Positions 1-11,288 of a stretch of DNA of 64,000 bases are shown here, piece after piece. Both the position numbers and the translations under genes were made by a program. The stretch comes from Cladorrhinum sp. PSN259 (taxonomy: Eukaryota > Ascomycota > Sordariomycetes > Sordariales > Podosporaceae). The stretch is taken from NCBI GenBank assembly GCA_033725935.1, contig MU867082.1, positions 432,949 through 496,948 on the forward strand, read 5' to 3'. The notes under the pieces are model-generated. The model ran no database searches. It was not told the origin of the DNA and saw only the letters and a program-made list of their open reading frames with translations. Every line of letters begins with the position of its first letter. The first letter of the stretch is position 1.

Positions 1-1198
1 TGCTTCTGTAGGAAAATCTCTTCCTTCCGTCATGTTTCTTTGATGGCACGTCATCGACTTCTCAGTTTGCGTCGACACAACCTCGTGGTTTCATCGATAG
101 GCTCACGCGGCACGATATTAATTGCTGAGATCCAAAGATTTTACAAACAACGTGGGGGGCATCGACAACTCGTCTGAGGATGTGGTTGTCGATGGCGGGG
201 GGCCGTCGGACAATGCTGGTGAGTGCCAAACCAGCCTTTGCCATTGATGGTTTAGCTCAGGGGATCTTTATAAAAGCCATTGTCAAGACTTTGATGTCAG
301 GCAACTATATCCCGTTGTCCCCGTTAGCGTGGTTTCTTAGTTTCTTGGAGATGTTCAAACGGAAGACTGACTGAGTGGGCACGTTATGAGCGGGAGCTAT
401 CCAATTGGCTGGACTAGCTCCCGCATGGAAGCTAACAGGGCCGCTAGACTTAAAGAACGTTCGACGTCTGGGGAGAATCCGCCAATGCGCGCTTTCGGCC
501 GAGTCTGCCCCAGCTGCGTGGTAACGACAGATTCTGAGAAAAAGAAAGATGTCGTGGCGGCGGCACAGTCTGCAGGATGCTGCTTAGTTCGAGAAACGAT
601 GGACCATCCACATTGCTGGGATGGATTGCGCGAGGGAAGGAAAAAGAAAAGAGAAAAACTCAATGGTCTTGCCTCTAGCTGGCAACCAATCTACGGGGGA
701 GGACTCGAGGACATTCCCGGTTTTACCATCACAAAACTGACAGAATCTCAGGCATTGCAACACTGTGGCAACCGGGGGAAGGAGAGGAAGAATGCCTAGT
801 CTCCCACCACCCCCCGCGAAAGCAGATGCGACACACGGCTCCCAATCAGTCGATGTCACATTTCTTTCTTCTGCCCAAAATTCCACCCTGGCTAGCCCCG
901 GCCTCTCCATCCATTGCTGCGTGGGCAAGGACCGCAGGACGTCCAGAGGGAGAGAATGGCAAATCTCAGTTGATCCTGCAGGCAAGCAATAATAATAATG
1001 ACCAGTTCCAGTAAAACACGGCTCCGACCTGCTTCTGTTTTGTGGTTTCGAGCCTCCTTGAGAATGTTTCATTTGGCACCGTCTGTTCGTTACAACTAAC
1101 ACGATTATCGACGATTACTTCGATGCTCGACAATACACAATAGACAATAACTGAGAGGTTCAAACAATCCCGGAAGTGCCGTAAACGTCCACTTCACG
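1..1198. other. intergenic, no gene seen
   Basis: I see only short open frames without homology or splice logic. The last few hundred bases should hold the promoter of the 7TM gene that starts at 1199. No repeat or RNA gene was recognised. Confidence 0.6.
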
Positions 1199-2613
1199 AT
1201 GCCGGCTATCGCACTGCCCACCGTGCCCGTCGTGGCCGAGGTATACCACAAACTGGCAACTCGAGAATTTGTACCAGGAAGCAACCAGGCGTCAGTGTTC
1301 ATTGTTGGAATAGTATTTTCTGTGGTAGCGATTACGGTGATGGCTCTGCGCATCTACTGCAGACTTTATATCACACAAGGCGGTCTTGGACTTGATGACT
1401 GTAGGTGTCCCTCTTATAATTCGAGATGAGATAAACAAAAACTGACAGTACATCTTTTCTCAAAGGGCTCATGCTTGCTGGCGTCATATGCAATGTCGGT
1501 CTTTCTGCCGCAAATATGGTGTGTGCGTGGTACGGCGCAGGAGTTCACAGTATGTTTCCCCCCTTTTCCCTCAAAACAAACCAGATGGACAGAACTCTGA
1601 CCACCAACCGCAACAGTGACCGACCGCCCATTAGAAGAGTGGTTACTCAACTACCCAGGGCTATTCCAGTCCAATTACGCCAACCGACTTCTCTACGTTT
1701 TGGCATTGTGTTTCGTCAAGATGAGTCTTTTGGTGTTTTATCTTCGGGTGGATCCTCGCAACTTGACCAGATATGCTATTTACTTTCTCATGTTTACCGT
1801 CATTGGCCTCACCGTCGCAACCGTTCTTATCTGCATCTTTGAGTGCTGGCCTCCTGCGCTCTACTGGGACGTCCCGGCTCAGCTGAGTGGTTTGGCTGCG
1901 GAGAAGTGCATGAACCCTGCCAGCAGGCAGACATTCTTTGAGGCAAACGGCATCATCAAGTAAGTTGATATTCGGTACCCAAATACTCGGGGTCTTGCTA
2001 ACTTTTCAACAGCATCGTCCAGGACATTGGAATCTACCTGCTCCCGGTCCCCATGCTGTGGAAGCTCCAAGTTCCTCGCAGACAAAAAGCTGCGCTGCTT
2101 TTCCTATTCTGCATCGGATTCGTCGCTCTCGCAGCCGGCTGCGTCCGCTATTCCTACGTTCTCAAGCTCGCAGACACGGCGGATATTTGGTTCTACTTTG
2201 CGGATTCTCTCAACTGGTGCTCGATCGAAGTTTATGCCGCCATCATTTGCGGTTCGGCGTCGACATTCCGCGTTCTCTTCAAGACCTATACTCCCCGCCT
2301 CTGGGCAGGTTCCTGGTACGGCAACGGCGTCAGCGTAGAGGCTGGCTCGAAGCATCCTTACAACAAATCCGGGAGCAGCAGCTTCGCGCTCAGGACCTTT
2401 GGACAGGGAGACGACGACTCGAGGAGCAAAAGAAGCAAGAACCAACTCACTGGTCTGGACAGCAACAGCGAGGAGGCTATTATGCCCAAGGGAGAACCAT
2501 CAGCACACAACAACACAATTCTTATGAACAGCGAATTCCACATGGAAGTGGGAACAGCGTCACTCAATGGCGACCAAGAAAAGCACATCGTTCCTCAGAG
2601 CTTGAGGGACTAA
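1199..2613 (+). CDS. rhodopsin-domain (SAT4/PTH11-like) 7TM membrane protein
   Basis: Predicted seven-helix integral membrane protein of the fungal rhodopsin-domain family, which includes Pth11-related proteins; ligands are unknown for nearly all members. Exons 1199-1400, 1466-1549, 1617-1959 and 2013-2613 join in frame to 409 residues. The junctions restore family-typical stretches: DDWLMLAG across intron 1 and GIINIVQDIGIYLLPVP across intron 3. The segment after helix 3 (KMSLLVFYLRV) and the block from the VQDIGIYLLPVPMLWKL region through the following helix are characteristic of the family. The N-terminus is short and extracellular. The cytoplasmic tail of about 110 residues is hydrophilic, Ser/Asn-rich and poorly conserved in appearance. 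There is no CFEM cysteine domain at the N-terminus, so it is not a classical Pth11. The start is the first ATG of an open exon with a helix right after. The family call is firm; function is unknown. Confidence 0.88.
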
Positions 2614-3428
2614 AACCCCACAATACCATACGGCGTTATCATCATCATCGTCGTCGTCATCATCAAGCGGCATAATGATCTCAGCATTTACATTTCATTC
2701 TAACGATAGATTCCAGGTGTTACGGATGGATATTTTTATACATTGTTTAGATTCTTTTTTTTTTCCTTTTCTTCAATTCCATTAGCTGATGAATTCAAAT
2801 ACCCAATCAAACTAAATTTTACCTTTTTCCCCGATCCGTCTTCTGCCTCAACTGTCCTGGGTCCTTGGTGGGGGGAAGAAGCAAACATTTCGCGTGGACC
2901 CCGGGCCACAATTGGGGGGGGGGGGGGGGGAACCCAAACGACTGGTCCAGCATGCAGAACCAAGAATGCAATGAAACCACAACGTCAGGGTTTACTTAAT
3001 ACCCCCCTTTGCACGCTAGCGAATGCAACTGCCCTTGAGCATTCCTCAACTGTGTTAGTGAGTTCCCCGTCAAGTGTTTACTATCGTTTGACGTGGGAAA
3101 AGCTATATTGCGCTGGTGCTCACCTCTTGCCACATCATTGGCTGTCAGCCTCACCGCCCTTCCAAATCGGGACATTATCTGGCGTGTTGCGCAGAAATAG
3201 TGTGGAGACAACACATCACGACAAGAAGTCAACAGGGGGTGAGGCGTCGGGTACAGGTTGCAACGGATGACCCCGCGACCCCGAAGCTCTTGGGGAGGGC
3301 AGAAGTGATGTAAAAACTGGTCGATGTCGTCGTTGCTGTTTGAACGGGGGTTCTCTTTTCTTTCCCCCCCAAACGCTCTCCTCAACTTCGCCTCCCTCCA
3401 CTCGACCACACCATAAACTTACCTCATA
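2614..3428. other. intergenic, contains a G17 tract
   Basis: This is the 3' flank of the 7TM gene and the promoter region of the SDR gene. It holds a run of 17 G at 2914-2930 and a pyrimidine-rich stretch just before the ATG at 3429. No coding signal was seen. Confidence 0.6.
2914..2930 (+). repeat. homopolymer G17
   Basis: An uninterrupted run of 17 guanines, preceded by a GC-rich stretch. It can form intramolecular G-quadruplexes and is also a likely sequencing-length error site. Confidence 0.9.
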
Positions 3429-4562
3429 ATGGCCTCAACAACCAGAATCCTCCTCACCGGCGCAACCGGCTACGTAGGCGGCACCCTCCTCCACCGCATC
3501 GTCAACTCCTCCGAGCCATCAATCCAATCTCTTACCGTTGACCTCCTTGTCCGCACCGACGAAGCCGCAGAGAAGCTCAAGGCAGCCTATGGCGATCGCA
3601 TCACCACCATAAAATGGGGCGGCCTCACCGACACCGAGTTCATCGCCGACACTGCAGCCAACTATGATATCGTGATCAACGTCGGCTCGGGTTTCATCAC
3701 TGATGGTGCTCTTGCTTTCGTCAAGGGCCTCTCTCGCCGGCTCGGCAAGGCTGATACCCCTACTCCCTGGGTACTCAACATCTCTGGCTGTACCAACCTG
3801 GCTGATAAGCCACTGACTGGAACTCCTTACCCTGATAGAGTTTGGGATGATGCCGACAGCGGAGCGGTGTACGAGTACGAGAGGAGTCAAGATGCTATCG
3901 AGCCTTACCCGCAGCGTACCACCGAGGTCGGGGTATTGACTCTTGCCGATGAGCTCGGGGTTAATGCTGTTTCACTCAACACTCCCCTTATTTTCGGAGA
4001 GGGTAATGGGCTGTTCAACAAGCAGGGGATCATCATCCCCGTGTTGATGAGGTATACGCTCATGCACGGGTACGGATTCAAGCTGACCGAGACGGCAAAC
4101 TTTGACTGGGTGCACGTCGAAGATCTCGCCGACGCGTATATACTGCTCGTTAAGCTCATCTTGACCCGTCCCGACCGCGGCGAGGGAGTAATTCCGAGAG
4201 GCAAGAAGGGAATTTTGTTCCCTGCTGTTGATAGGGCTCTCCAGACTGAGATTTTCGAGAGGTGTCTTGATGCTGCGTTCGAGGCTGGGTTGCTGCCCAG
4301 GGAGGATACACCGCAGGAAAAGACGATCAAGGAGGTTCCCCTCAAGGAAATTGCGGACGAGATTACGGCAGGATTGCTGGATATGGCTGAACAGGGTTGG
4401 GCAGGGAATAAAGCGCAGAAGGGGACGGTTCTCAGACAGCTTGGGTGGGAGCCTAGGCATTTGCGTGAGAGTTGGGTGAAGGATTATAAGGATGAGCTTG
4501 TGGCGCTTAAGGATGGGAGGAGGCCGTATACGCTTGATTCGTGTATTGGTACTAAGCAGTAA
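3429..4562 (+). CDS. NAD(P)-dependent epimerase/dehydratase-like atypical SDR
   Basis: Single-exon gene for 377 residues. The N-terminal Rossmann fold is clear: TGATGYVGG at residues 10-18 gives the GxxGxxG dinucleotide-binding loop (G11, G14, G17) of extended/atypical short-chain dehydrogenases. A second conserved block around VLNISGC corresponds to the central beta-strand region. The usual YxxxK catalytic pair is not obvious: the expected place reads VYEYERSQ, so it may be an atypical, NmrA-like member or use another residue. NFDWVHVEDLADAY near residue 225 is the conserved WVHVxDLA element of NAD-dependent epimerases. Relatives are annotated as NAD-dependent epimerases or dihydroflavonol-reductase-like proteins; the substrate cannot be read from sequence. 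The ATG sits in a good context (cataATGGCC) after a pyrimidine-rich leader. Likely cytosolic; no signal peptide. Confidence 0.88.
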   Translation: MASTTRILLTGATGYVGGTLLHRIVNSSEPSIQSLTVDLLVRTDEAAEKLKAAYGDRITTIKWGGLTDTEFIADTAANYDIVINVGSGFITDGALAFVKGLSRRLGKADTPTPWVLNISGCTNLADKPLTGTPYPDRVWDDADSGAVYEYERSQDAIEPYPQRTTEVGVLTLADELGVNAVSLNTPLIFGEGNGLFNKQGIIIPVLMRYTLMHGYGFKLTETANFDWVHVEDLADAYILLVKLILTRPDRGEGVIPRGKKGILFPAVDRALQTEIFERCLDAAFEAGLLPREDTPQEKTIKEVPLKEIADEITAGLLDMAEQGWAGNKAQKGTVLRQLGWEPRHLRESWVKDYKDELVALKDGRRPYTLDSCIGTKQ

Positions 4563-5328
4563 TTATCGCTGATGCATGGATAATATGGAAGAGAATGCCG
4601 GACGTCTCTTTTTTTTGGCGCCCAACTAAGGTGGAACATGCATTTGTGTACACGTCAACGATTCATAATGATCGGGAGGGACACAGTTTGCTGCCGCGTC
4701 ACGGTTGTAAGGCAGCAGTTGAATGGCGCAAGGGAGGGGAAGGTAAGAAATAAGATCAAAAAAAGACAAGATGGCATTTTTGGGGATTCAACTATTTAAA
4801 TCGATGTTGTAAAAAGCAAAGTCTGGACGGAAATCTTTCACAAAGTTTTTTTTATTAATATCTGAAAGATCGATCATCAACCAAGTCAGGCATTCCCTGT
4901 CCATCTCCCCCGACTGTTGATAGTCACCCCGCATTACGTAGCTCCAACAAATAGCGGGGTTCTCAGCTTACATACCTTACTCCGCATTTGGCTCCGACAA
5001 CCTCTCTCCCTTTGGGCTTTCTTGCGGATCAGCACCAGTCATCAGGTCTGTTTTTGATCCCGTGGTGTCGGGAAAGAAACCAAAAAAGCTTATTCAACTC
5101 CCTTCTAAAGAACGGCCCCGCCGCCATCGTGAATTACCGAAATTCCGTTGTTTCTTTTTTTTACCGTCTGCCACAACACCACACCATTACTCCTGTGCAA
5201 GAGCAACCCCCGAACCTCGAAGCTATAAGCGCCGCCCGCAAACCGAAAGGTCCGGTTTATACGGCACACGATACACGACAGACACAAGGAGTATTGAGAG
5301 AGAGAAAAGGCTGGAAAAGCGAGTCAAG
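4563..5328. other. intergenic, no gene seen
   Basis: 3' flank of the SDR gene and promoter of the TB2/DP1 gene. AT-rich around 4790-4860. The reading frames in it have no support. Confidence 0.55.
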
Positions 5329-6638
5329 ATGTTTGATATTTTCGCTCATCTACTTTCGTACGTTTTTATAACAGAAGGGTGTTAATGATGATGATGACGG
5401 GGTGCTGACGGTTGACGTGTGTGTCAAAAAAATAGATCCATAACCTCCTTTCTTTTTCCTCTTTTCGCCTCGTACAAAGCGCTCAAGACTTCCGATCCGG
5501 CGCAGCTTACACCATGGTTGATGTACTGGGTTGTTTTGGCCTGCGCGCTTTTGGTTGAGAGTTGGACTATTTGGATTTTGCAGTGGTATGTTATTCTTTC
5601 CTTCCTGGCCACTCCCTTCCTGGGTCTCTGCCCCATCAAAACACCCATTCTTCTTGGATCGCAGCGGGTTTATACCTTAGCTTTGTCTTGGATCACATTT
5701 ATGACGTCGGGGATTGGGGGTTCAGAGTTATCGAACATGGAAAGCAGAGACTTGTTTCGAGCGCCAAAAAGCCATCCTCACAAACCAATGCTAACGTGTT
5801 CTATGTCTAAAGGATCCCATTCTACGCCTACCTCCGCCTCTTCTTCCTCCTCTACCTGATCCTCCCACAAACCCAAGGCGCCCGCCAAATCTATGAAGAA
5901 TACATCCACCCTTACCTCCAGCAGAACGAATCAACAATCGAAGAGTTCATCGCCTCCACCCACGAAAAGCTAAAAGCGGCCGGTCTAGCTTACCTCAAAC
6001 AACTGATCGAGTACATCAAACAAAACGTTTTTGGTCTGCCCGCTAACCCCCAAGCTGCGGCGGCTCCTCCCCCTCCACAGCAACAGACGGCACAGGGATA
6101 CACGCAGAGCTTGCTGGCGAGGTTCATCCGGCCGAGTGTTGGAGGTGTAGGCGGGAGCGGGACGGCGGCGGGAGATTTTTATTCCTTTTTAAGCTCGGCT
6201 GTTCATGCTGCTACTTCTTCTACTGGACAGACGCAACAAAGTACTGCTTCCAATACAGGAGGAGGACTGGCGAGTATCATTCCGGACTCGATAAGGAGTG
6301 CAGGCCAGGGAGCCAGGATGAGCTTCATCGCTGCGCAGAGGGAGAGATTGGTAGCCGTGATGGCTGCGTTGGATAGGGAGGAGGAGGCCGCGAAACAGGC
6401 CGGGAGTATTAATCCAGATTTGAGTTCTGTTAGATCTGTGAGTGGAGAGTCCAGCGGAAGCGGTTCTTCCAACTCAGGACTGGCTAAGAGCAAGTCTGAA
6501 GTGGATTTTGTGAAGCTGGATAGGGATGATGCTACGCCTTTGGAGAAGAAGGGTAATGCGGCGGGCGGATGGATGCCGTGGGGATGGGGTGGTGCCGGTC
6601 AGGAGGGGGAGAGGGAGGGAGATAAGAAGAATGAGTGA
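5329..6638 (+). CDS. TB2/DP1/HVA22 family membrane-shaping protein (Yop1/REEP-like)
   Basis: Reticulon-like hairpin protein of the TB2/DP1/HVA22 family, which curves ER tubules. Exons 5329-5357, 5436-5585 and 5813-6638 join to 334 residues. The second junction restores the family signature ILQWIPFYAYLRLFFLLY, and LPQTQGA follows at the conserved place; SYKAL and WLMYWVV mark the first half of the domain, so the family call is firm. The N-terminal ~90 residues are the domain. The remaining ~240 residues are a Pro/Gln-, Ser- and Gly-rich tail with an amphipathic helical stretch near IEYIKQNVFG and a Trp-rich end (WMPWGWGG). Classical Yop1 is about 170-180 residues with a shorter tail, so this is the long REEP-like fungal paralogue rather than the core Yop1, and I give no symbol. 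Intron 2 is 227 nt; the frame it contains does not fit the family. Confidence 0.9.
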
Positions 6639-7124
6639 GGAAGGAAGGGACCAGGGCTAGAGAGATCTTTTTGTCAAAAAGAGTTTTGGTCTTGGTATGG
6701 GGCGTTGGTTTTTGGTTAAGAAGTGTATTTGGGGCTTGATTTCTTGCATTGGCAGGGTTTTGGAGCAATTCATAATATAAATAGATTTTTATTGTGATTT
6801 GAATTTTATATCTATTTGCTCGTTTTCTTTGGTTACCCAAGCGGCCGAGGAAGGCGTGCAACCTGCTTTTTGACGGCACCCATCATAGAATTGGCAAACC
6901 CCACCGTGATAAAAAAGCACACAACATCTTGATGAGAGTATAAGAGGGGTTGGGTTGGTTCTGTGAGTTGAGTTCGGGGATGGATAATACCTGCGGACGG
7001 TCTTATGCTTGATCGCCACGTCGATCACACGTACCCACCAACAACCAAACTTCCTAGCTTAATCTGTAGCTTTCAAGGTCTGTTTTTATTATTATTCGTT
7101 TGTATAAAACTGTCATTGCTTGCA
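6639..7124. other. convergent 3' intergenic region
   Basis: Space between the converging TB2/DP1 (+) and 7TM (-) genes. An AT-rich patch at about 6770-6815 is a plausible polyadenylation area. Nothing else was seen. Confidence 0.55.
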
Positions 7125-8898
7125 CTACCCAACCGATCCATCATTCCCTTTCCCTTTCCCAGATGTCCCAGGCCTGCCGTCTTTCGTGATAATACTCCCC
7201 GGTCTCGGTGTCTGCACCGACGACTCACCGAAAACGGTTGACTCTGAAGACACGGGACTAAACCTGCTAACGGTCGGACTGTTGGGATCATTCAACCCAA
7301 GCACAAAACTCTCCTGGCTGTCCTGCCATTTGTCTCCACTATAACATCTGCTCCCCCTGTTGCTCTGCCCAGTACTCCTCCAGCTCATCCTTTTGTCGTG
7401 CTCGGTGTTGTACCCTATGTACTGATCATAATACCCTTCGAAACCGACTGAACTTCTTCGCGTCTTGCTTCCCTCCTCTTCCCTGTCAATAACAGCAAAA
7501 TCACCTTCTCCGACCAAAAGTCCTTTCCTATCGCCCGCTACGAACGATACCGTATTGCCCCTACTCCTCGGCATCGTCATGAAGCTCCTCAGACTCAGCG
7601 TCGTGGGTGTCCGATGTGAGGACGACGACAAGATCAAAGCCGGCGGCGGGATGGGCGGAGCAGTCACCGCGCCGTTAAAGTACAAGTTGGTCACGCTGGC
7701 GTTTTTGCTGCTCGCTCTCGTTGCCGTTGTCATATGTCTTTGCTCCCACGTCGTCCTGAAACTCCCACTCAACCCACTTCTTGTACTGCCACCGGCCCTC
7801 CTCTCATCAAAATCAAGACTGCTGCTTCTTTCACTTCCACTCTCAATACTACCCCCTCCATTCCTATTCCGATCTCGGCGGCCGCCTCCCCCCCTCCGTG
7901 GACTGTAATGAACAAACCTGGGCCAAACAACCCCCAGACACACCCTCATCATGGGCGCACAAGCAACCAATATCGCAACGTCAACTTCCAGAACCGTCAG
8001 GACGTAAAACGCTTCTCCCCTCAGCAACGCATTCTCTTCCCCTTCCTGCAAGACCACAAGCGCCCTAGTCAAGCACGCAGCCACCACGAACAGACCTAGA
8101 CTCAGTACAATCCCGACCGCGGCTCTCTGTCGCGGCGGCAGTAATCCTTTTAGTCTGACAACGGTGGGCAGTATCAGCAGCACCAGCCAGAGATCCGCCA
8201 GGGAATGCAGCGTCGTTCCGGAGATCAAGAGCTCCTCGAATGTAAAACACTTTTTGGTAGCTCCAGAAACTGCAGGTAACAACAGCGAAGAAGAAGAGCA
8301 CTGCAAGGCTGCAATCGCGATGAGGGGTACTCCGTACCCCAAACAAAAGAGTATCGTCCCGACGCAGATCCTCTTCTCGGTTCTGTTTCCGGCGGTATTA
8401 AAAACGCGCAAGTAAAAGGCCAGGATGGAAAGCTTGGTGAGCAGGAGGGTTGATTGGTGGAATATCAGTGCGAGGTAGGTATGTAGTGGTGTCAGGGGGG
8501 AGAGTGAGTAGAGGATCGTTATTGCTGTTGAGAAGGCGTAAGAGATGACGATTAATGTGTCTGAGGGGTGCCATGTTAATTTGCGCCACCGGCGGGTTGT
8601 CGGAGATGAAGGGGAGGTGACCAAAAACCGGGAGAGGATGCGGAGGAGGAGGATTAGGGTTGTTAGGGAGTGAGGGATGTGGATGGAGAGGAGGAGGGTC
8701 TTGTGAGGGTTGTTAGTTCAGTTGTATCAGAAGTTGTGTGTGGGAATATGGATTCAAGGGGATACTTACCCCTGATGTTGATGAAGATAACGACGACTCC
8801 TCAGCAGATTCCGTATAATTCCCTGACGGCACCAAAGGATAACTCAGATTGAACTTGGTATGCCCCGGCTCCGTCATTCCTATGTTGGCGGCGGCCAT
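7125..8898 (-). CDS. rhodopsin-domain 7TM membrane protein, long cytoplasmic tail
   Basis: Second member of the fungal rhodopsin-domain family in the window. Exon 1 is 8898-8770 (43 codons, extracellular N-terminus) and exon 2 is 8699-7125; joined they give 567 residues. The donor GTAAGT at 8769 and a GAACTAAC branch site before the acceptor at 8700 support the intron. Seven hydrophobic helices follow: one starting with TLLLSIHIPHSL right after the intron, then LIVISYAF, LLLTKLSILAFYLRVF, ICVGTILFCLGYGVP, LADLWLVLLILPTVVRL, IVLSLGLFVVAACLTR and VLEVDVAILVACAPMMRVCL. The family element KLSILAFYLRVF matches the first 7TM gene. After helix 7 comes a ~300-residue Ser/Arg/Gly-rich cytoplasmic tail, longer than in the gene at 1199. 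The two genes are not close copies, so recent tandem duplication is unlikely. Ligand and signalling partner unknown. Confidence 0.82.
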
Positions 8899-10548
8899 TT
8901 TGAGGTCGGTAGGGAGGCCAGGTTTAGCCCTTGTTCCGTCCGGTATTATCTTGTCATGAGTAGGGCGTGTATGTCTTCTGCGGTTCACAAAACTGAGAGG
9001 CAAAACCCAGAAAGAGGAGATGAAGGAGAGACTCTCGCGACTTGACACACACTTTTAAAAAAAAAAAAAAGCTTGCCCAAGTCGGACCGCATTCATGAAC
9101 CGAGCGAACTGTGGCATCCGCAATCCCAACTTCCGCACGTACATACAGCCGGTCCTCCCCACAAGTAAAGACTGAGACTTACATATGTAAGACGGGACGA
9201 GGCCACACATCACTTGACATGCATGCAAACCATGTAACGCCATTGGTCCGTCTAGTGCCGGCAGAATACAATCACGGTATATCCCCCCGTCCTCCTTCCG
9301 CACGGGTTCTTCTTCCCTCAAAGAATAATCGCTCTTCCCATAAGAGGAAAGAAGAGGGAAATATAGAGATCAATGCCGACCCACATTCCCCAATATATCG
9401 ATTTGACTTGTATCTGCCGTCGCGCTTGTCGATATTGAGCACACCTCTTGTCCATTTCAGCGGACCGATTCCAACTCTGTTTTCTTTCTTTGGCCTATCC
9501 GGCTTTGCGATCCGATATTGATTGGGCCCAGCTGCCACACCCTCTTCCCGTCCTCCCGCCATCGCTAATTTTTCTGTCATCCATCCCACCCACCACATTA
9601 AAAGCACGTACCCCGGATTCCCTACGCGCGTTGTCCGTGATGAGCTGTGCGTATGGTGATCGAGCGGTCCCTCATACAACCGCGGCTTGCGCATACCCAT
9701 CAACACGGCACTCAGACACGGTCAATGTCCAAGTCAGCTGCCACCCGTCTGACACCTTTTTTGCCTATTCTGTAACAAGGCCGTCTGCTCTATCCAAGGT
9801 AGGAAAAGGAAAGCTTGGAAAAGAAACTTCACCACAACTCCAAAGGAGCAACCTCTCCGCCTCCGTGGTAATACCCATCAACTGAATAAGCTTCATCGGA
9901 AAGAAAGACAAGAAATCTGTCATCCAAGAGGAATTAGGTGCTTGTCTTCAAAAAGCTGCCATCCAACCCCGCAAATGCAACCCTCTAAATGCAACCATAG
10001 CCAACGGGACCATGGTAGACTGCGGAGAAGAGAAGTGAAAGGGTGCCAGGCCAGAGCGGCCCGCGCTCCGTCGTCCATTTGCCAATCCAAGTTTCGGCCG
10101 ACGACGACGAACTGTGCCTAGGATCCCACGTGTATTTGCTCTTTTCAACTCCCGGCGCACAACATACATATCCCCTCCAAAAAGAGCACAGACTCGAGCG
10201 TCCAGACTCGAAAGTCAAACCCTTCCTGTCAATCCGGTAGCGAGGAAAGAGCGATGACACCTGACTGATACTCTTCAATTATCTCCTCCGATTGCCTACG
10301 GTTAATGTCAAGTTATGATAAGAAAAGAAAAAAAAAAAAGATGAAGACTTTACCTGTCTAAACTAAAGCGCTGAGTGATTCGTGAAGCAATCTCGAACTT
10401 GGATCGGGGGTTTGTTTGTGTCACTGTTCCTGTGGCTCCAATTGCACGCAGGGTGTGGCGTGTGTGGTCCGAGGGCTTGACTTTCCAGAGCAACACCAAT
10501 TTTTTTTTTTTCGTAACCTTGAAAGTCACCCTCTATAAATTATAAAAA
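8899..10548. other. divergent intergenic region, no gene seen
   Basis: 1.65 kb between the divergently transcribed 7TM gene (-) and COA4 (+). It contains an A14 run at 9057-9070 and a T-rich patch about 40 nt upstream of the COA4 start. Short open frames here lack support. Confidence 0.6.
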
Positions 10549-11029
10549 ATGTCGAAACAAGATAACCAGCCAAAAACCGAAAAGCCAACAGCGGCGATTG
10601 ACCAAGACGACGAGCCCGACGAGTGGTAAGCAATTTTGACGGTTCACAAGTTTCGGTGATATATAATGATGTTGCTTTACTGATTGAGATATTAACGTGC
10701 AGGGACAAGCGTATCTTCAGCACCGGCTGCTCAGGTAGGTGACGTTGAAAGAGGCAGGAGGAAAGGTATTGTGGTTTGTGGCTCTTTCAGCTGATCAAAC
10801 ATTCAACAGTTGAGAATGCGAAATTGACGGATTGCTATTATGAGAAAAAGGATTGGAGAGCATGCAAAGCAGAGGTATGTTGTTTCTTGACTTTTCTGAA
10901 ATTTTCCATTCGGAGTGATTCAATTCGACTTACAAGGCAACCACGACTCTGGGCGGGCAGATGGACAAATTCAGACAGTGCTGGAAGGCGCAGGGTAACG
11001 ATAAGCGCACTGATATGAAGGATAACTGA
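10549..11029 (+). CDS. COA4: COA4-like twin CX9C cytochrome c oxidase assembly factor
   Basis: Small intermembrane-space protein needed for cytochrome c oxidase assembly, imported by the Mia40 disulfide relay. It is split over four exons: 10549-10625, 10703-10734, 10810-10874 and 10961-11029, giving 80 residues. The spliced protein has the twin CX9C motif exactly: C35-x9-C45 and C55-x9-C65. The block EWDKRIFSTGC followed by KKDWRACKAEMDKFRQCW matches the COA4/CHCHD8 pattern (an [ED]xxDxxIxxxGC start and a DWRxC second helix). The spacing C55-x9-C65 fixes the last acceptor at 10960; an alternative AG at about 10935 would insert residues and break the motif. There is no presequence, as expected for this import route. 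The 5' end is rich in Asp/Glu. MGM101, also mitochondrial, starts 259 nt downstream. Confidence 0.9.
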
Positions 11030-11288
11030 TTTTTGCCCTTTAAACCGTCACCAAATTGTAGTATTTATTTTCTGTAACAATTGTATTCATCGAGTTAAAG
11101 CAGTGAGTGGTTGTGTTTGCACACACCCCTGCCAACGTCACACAAGGCCCAAGCTCCCCAAGTAACCTTGACCCCCCCAAAATTTCAGTTGATCCAGAAA
11201 AACCACAACCCACTAATTGACATCACACTCCATTTGATCGCAATCCTCGCAATCCCCTTACTTTCCTCACACAATAAACCCAAGAAAA

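Noticed and set aside
5586..5812. Additional exon inside intron 2 of the TB2/DP1 gene
   Set aside because: Including it breaks the conserved W-I/F-PFY join of the family.
8654..8670. TTAGGGTTGTTAGGG within the second 7TM gene
   Set aside because: Imperfect telomere match inside conserved coding sequence (TTLIL on the minus strand), so explained by coding.
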